NCBI GenBank assembly: GCA_029224185.1
Contig: CM055201.1
Location: forward strand, 6,656,251-6,720,250
DNA from: Karalla daura
Lineage: Eukaryota > Chordata > Actinopteri > Chaetodontiformes > Leiognathidae
Direction of reading: 5' to 3'
DNA length: 64,000 nucleotides
A program made the translations under genes and the position numbers. The notes beneath the pieces were generated by a model. It had not been told where the DNA came from and did not search any database. It worked only from the letters and a program-made list of their open reading frames with translations. Positions 61,698 through 64,000 of this stretch are shown piece after piece; the first letter of the stretch is position 1, and each line of letters starts with the position of its first letter.

Positions 61698-64000
61698 ATG
61701 TCAAGAGATCTTCACGCAAGCAGGACAACTGGCGTGGATAAAAATGTTTGGTAAGTGGACAACTTCTTGATACTTGGAAACATTCTTCTCAAGATGGATG
61801 ACGATTAAATAAGAGCTAGATGATCTTACAAGGTGTTCTTCTTTTGCCCTCTGTTGCCTGGGTCAATCCGGTTAACCCAGTTAATGTTTCATGCAAGGCC
61901 CATGTTGTGCTCTCACTTTATAACCTGTAGATCTGTCTCATTGGTGGAGCGTGGGGGGTGGGCTTATGGGACACCCTTAAATGCAGTAGGCTATATGTCA
62001 GAACTTGTTGAAATGCCCTGAGTGGCACTGGAAGCAGCAATGCAACCTTAGATTATGCAAAATATCAGTTATGTGCATGAAACAGTATGAAACTGAAAAG
62101 GACATATCCCGCGACAAGTTTTGGTTATTTTCCTATAATTGTTCTGCAGGGCTGTATCTTTGTGTTGGAAATAGCTCTGCGGTTTCCAGATAGATATATA
62201 GGTAGATAGATACATAAATAGATAGAGTTGTCTGACCTGTTCTGTGCCAACAGGGTGGAATTCACAAAACTTGCAGCAGACTACAAAGCAGTGAACCTTG
62301 GACAGGGGTTTCCTGACTTCTCTCCGCCAAAGTTTGTCACAGAGGCATTTTGCAAAGCCCTGAATGGAGGACCCATGATGCACCAGTACACAAGAGCCTT
62401 TGTAGGTGGACAAGCATGCTTATTTTTCACGTTTTTCATATTAAATGGCATCTCATCCGTCATTGTTACCAAGAGGTTGGAGAGTGGTTGCAGCTGGACT
62501 TGTAGATTCTTGAAGACGTTTCACTTGTAATCCAAGAGGTTTATTTAACTTAACATCTTCTTCGTGGATGAGAAGTGAAACATCTTCGAGAATCTACAAC
62601 ATGTCCAGTCGCCACGACTCTACAACCCTTGGGATAATGTTTAAGTGGAATTAAAAGGACAAATGAATGCAGCACAAACCACAAGAGACATCTTAATATT
62701 CTTGCTATTTCTCTCCTTCCAGGGCCACCCCCGACTTGTAAAAAGTCTGGCAAAATTCTTCAGTCGGGTTATGGGACATGAGATCGATCCTTTTGATGAC
62801 ATCCTGGTCACAGTGGGAGCTTATCAGGCTCTGTTCTGTGCTTTTCAAGCTCTGATTAATGAAGGGGACGAGGTACAAATGTTCAAGAGTGTAGCAGTAA
62901 TTAAGTAGACAGTAAATTACTTCAGCTTTTGTTTTCTGACCAAACTGTAATGTGTGTAGAAATAATACTATAATATACTATAATCTTTTCATGTTTTTTT
63001 TCTTTAGTAGAAGAGGTAAACTGAGAAAGTGTGTCTTTCAGGTCATAATTGTTGAACCATTCTTTGACTGCTACCATCCAATGGTGTTGATGGCTGGAGG
63101 AAAGCCAGTGTATGTTCCCTTGAGACCGGTCAGTGTTTACACAGTTGAGTTTTTCTATATCTTTTTATATATTTTATATATCTTATTTCCACTGATGTTT
63201 TCCTTTTGTGAAATGCAAGAAGGTGGAGGGAAAGGCTGTCTTGTCTAGTGGTGACTGGGTGCTTTCTGCGGAGGAGCTGGCCAGTAAATTCACTCCACGC
63301 ACCAAAGCCGTTGTTATTAACACTCCCAACAACCCGCTGGGCAAGGTGAGGGATTGTTTTCTCTTCTAATGCCAGTCATGCTGATGCTGCCATGCCACTA
63401 TTCACACATCCATGCCCATGACAGGTTTACAAGACCGAGGAGCTACAGATGATTGCAGATCTCTGCATCAAGCACAATGTGCTGTGCTTCTCTGATGAGG
63501 TGTATGAGTGGCTGACTTATGATGGAACGAAGCATGTCAAGATAGGTGAGAAACAGCCATTTACTTAAGATTCATCTATTTTTCTGCCAGACCGCAATGT
63601 GTGACTGTATATACCTGGGTAGCTACTTTTCACAATGCATCGTGGGATACCATGAGTCCAAAAGGCTCCTGAAATTTAACTGCATCTTTAGCATCAACTC
63701 TTGCTGCAAAATGACAATTAAGGATTTCTGCTTATCCACTTCCAATTATGTGGACATTGATAGCCAGCCTGCCTGGGATGTGGGAACGAACCATCACTGT
63801 CAGCAGCGGTGGAAAGACCTTCAGTGCAACTGGCTGGAAGGTGCTGCTCACACTCCCAGAAGTCCATGTCATGTGTTGTTTCCGGCTCATTGTAACAACA
63901 ACATGTTCTCTTTTCAGGTTGGCTGGGCCATCGCCTCGTCACGTATCATCCAGCACATGAAAATCATCCATCAGAACAGTGTCTATCACTGTCCTACAGC
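61698..64000 (+). CDS. KYAT1: KYAT1-like aminotransferase, copy C (3' end outside window)
   Basis: Third copy, canonical type. Exons: 61698-61750, 62254-62401, 62723-62872, 63042-63128, 63223-63345, 63425-63545, 63764-63840, and 63918 running past the window edge (an exon of 90 bases is expected). The N-terminus MSRDLHASRTTGVDKNVW differs from A/B and carries the Trp matching human Trp18. It keeps LGQGFPDF, HQYTRAFG (Tyr63), VTVGAYQALF (Tyr101), EPFFDCY (Phe125), NTPNNPLGK (Asn185), SDEVYEW, GGKTFSATGWK (PLP lysine) and HQNSVYHCPT. All residues that bind cofactor and substrate in human KYAT1, as far as they lie inside the window, are present or conservative. Best candidate for the one-to-one KYAT1 orthologue. 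Confidence 0.9.
62472..62634. repeat. Fold-back (MITE-like) element in copy C intron 2
   Basis: Imperfect inverted repeat: gacttgtagattcttgaaga and aagtgaaacatcttcgagaa with flanking ggttggagagtgg / cgactctacaacc as outer arms. This pattern recurs in many fish introns as I remember it. Confidence 0.6.

Overview
The window reads as vertebrate, most likely ray-finned fish, genomic DNA: split genes with GT-AG introns, dense microsatellites, fold-back and tRNA-like repeats, and proteins that align over their full length to human 9q33-q34 genes. All exon structures were assembled by eye from splice sites, reading phase and remembered human proteins; no search was run.

Layout. (1) 1-9.8 kb, + strand: the 3' part of GARNL3 (end of the citron-homology region plus C-terminal tail) and a long 3' UTR. 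(2) 12.3-15.3 kb, - strand: PTGES (microsomal prostaglandin E synthase 1), three exons. (3) 18.0-18.26 kb, - strand: a GC3-rich coding exon that I do not recognise. (4) 18.4-25.1 kb: no gene seen. (5) 25.1-33.6 kb, - strand: USP20 deubiquitinase, complete, 23 coding exons. (6) 36.2-39.2 kb, + strand: RPL7A with four intronic box C/D snoRNAs (one SNORD24, three SNORD36-like). (7) 39.76-42.46 kb, - strand: SURF1, tail-to-tail with RPL7A and head-to-head with SURF6 (42.68-45.34 kb, +) across a 215-bp shared promoter. (8) 45.4-64 kb, + strand: a tandem array of kynurenine aminotransferase (KYAT1-like) genes. Copies A (47.65-52.57 kb) and B (57.23-60.60 kb) are complete at about 415 aa. Copy C (61.70 kb onward) runs off the window edge. 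A decayed exon-2 fragment precedes A.

The most unusual part is 45-64 kb. Pieces of SURF6 (intron 1, exon 3, exon 4, 3' flank) recur between the KYAT copies, so the array grew by segmental duplication that carried SURF6 along; the SURF6 copy is now a broken pseudogene with a repeat-derived insertion. Copies A and B share changes in conserved active-site positions (for example Leu where human KYAT1 Tyr101 lies, and Ala-His for Gly34-Gln35). Copy C keeps the canonical residues and has its own GC-box/ETS promoter. This suggests an old conserved enzyme (C) and a diverged, recently homogenised pair (A/B).

Functionally the neighbours are unrelated housekeeping or metabolic genes held together by synteny: ribosome and nucleolus (RPL7A, SURF6, snoRNAs), cytochrome c oxidase assembly (SURF1), tryptophan/cysteine-conjugate metabolism (KYAT), prostaglandin synthesis (PTGES), deubiquitination (USP20) and small-GTPase regulation (GARNL3).
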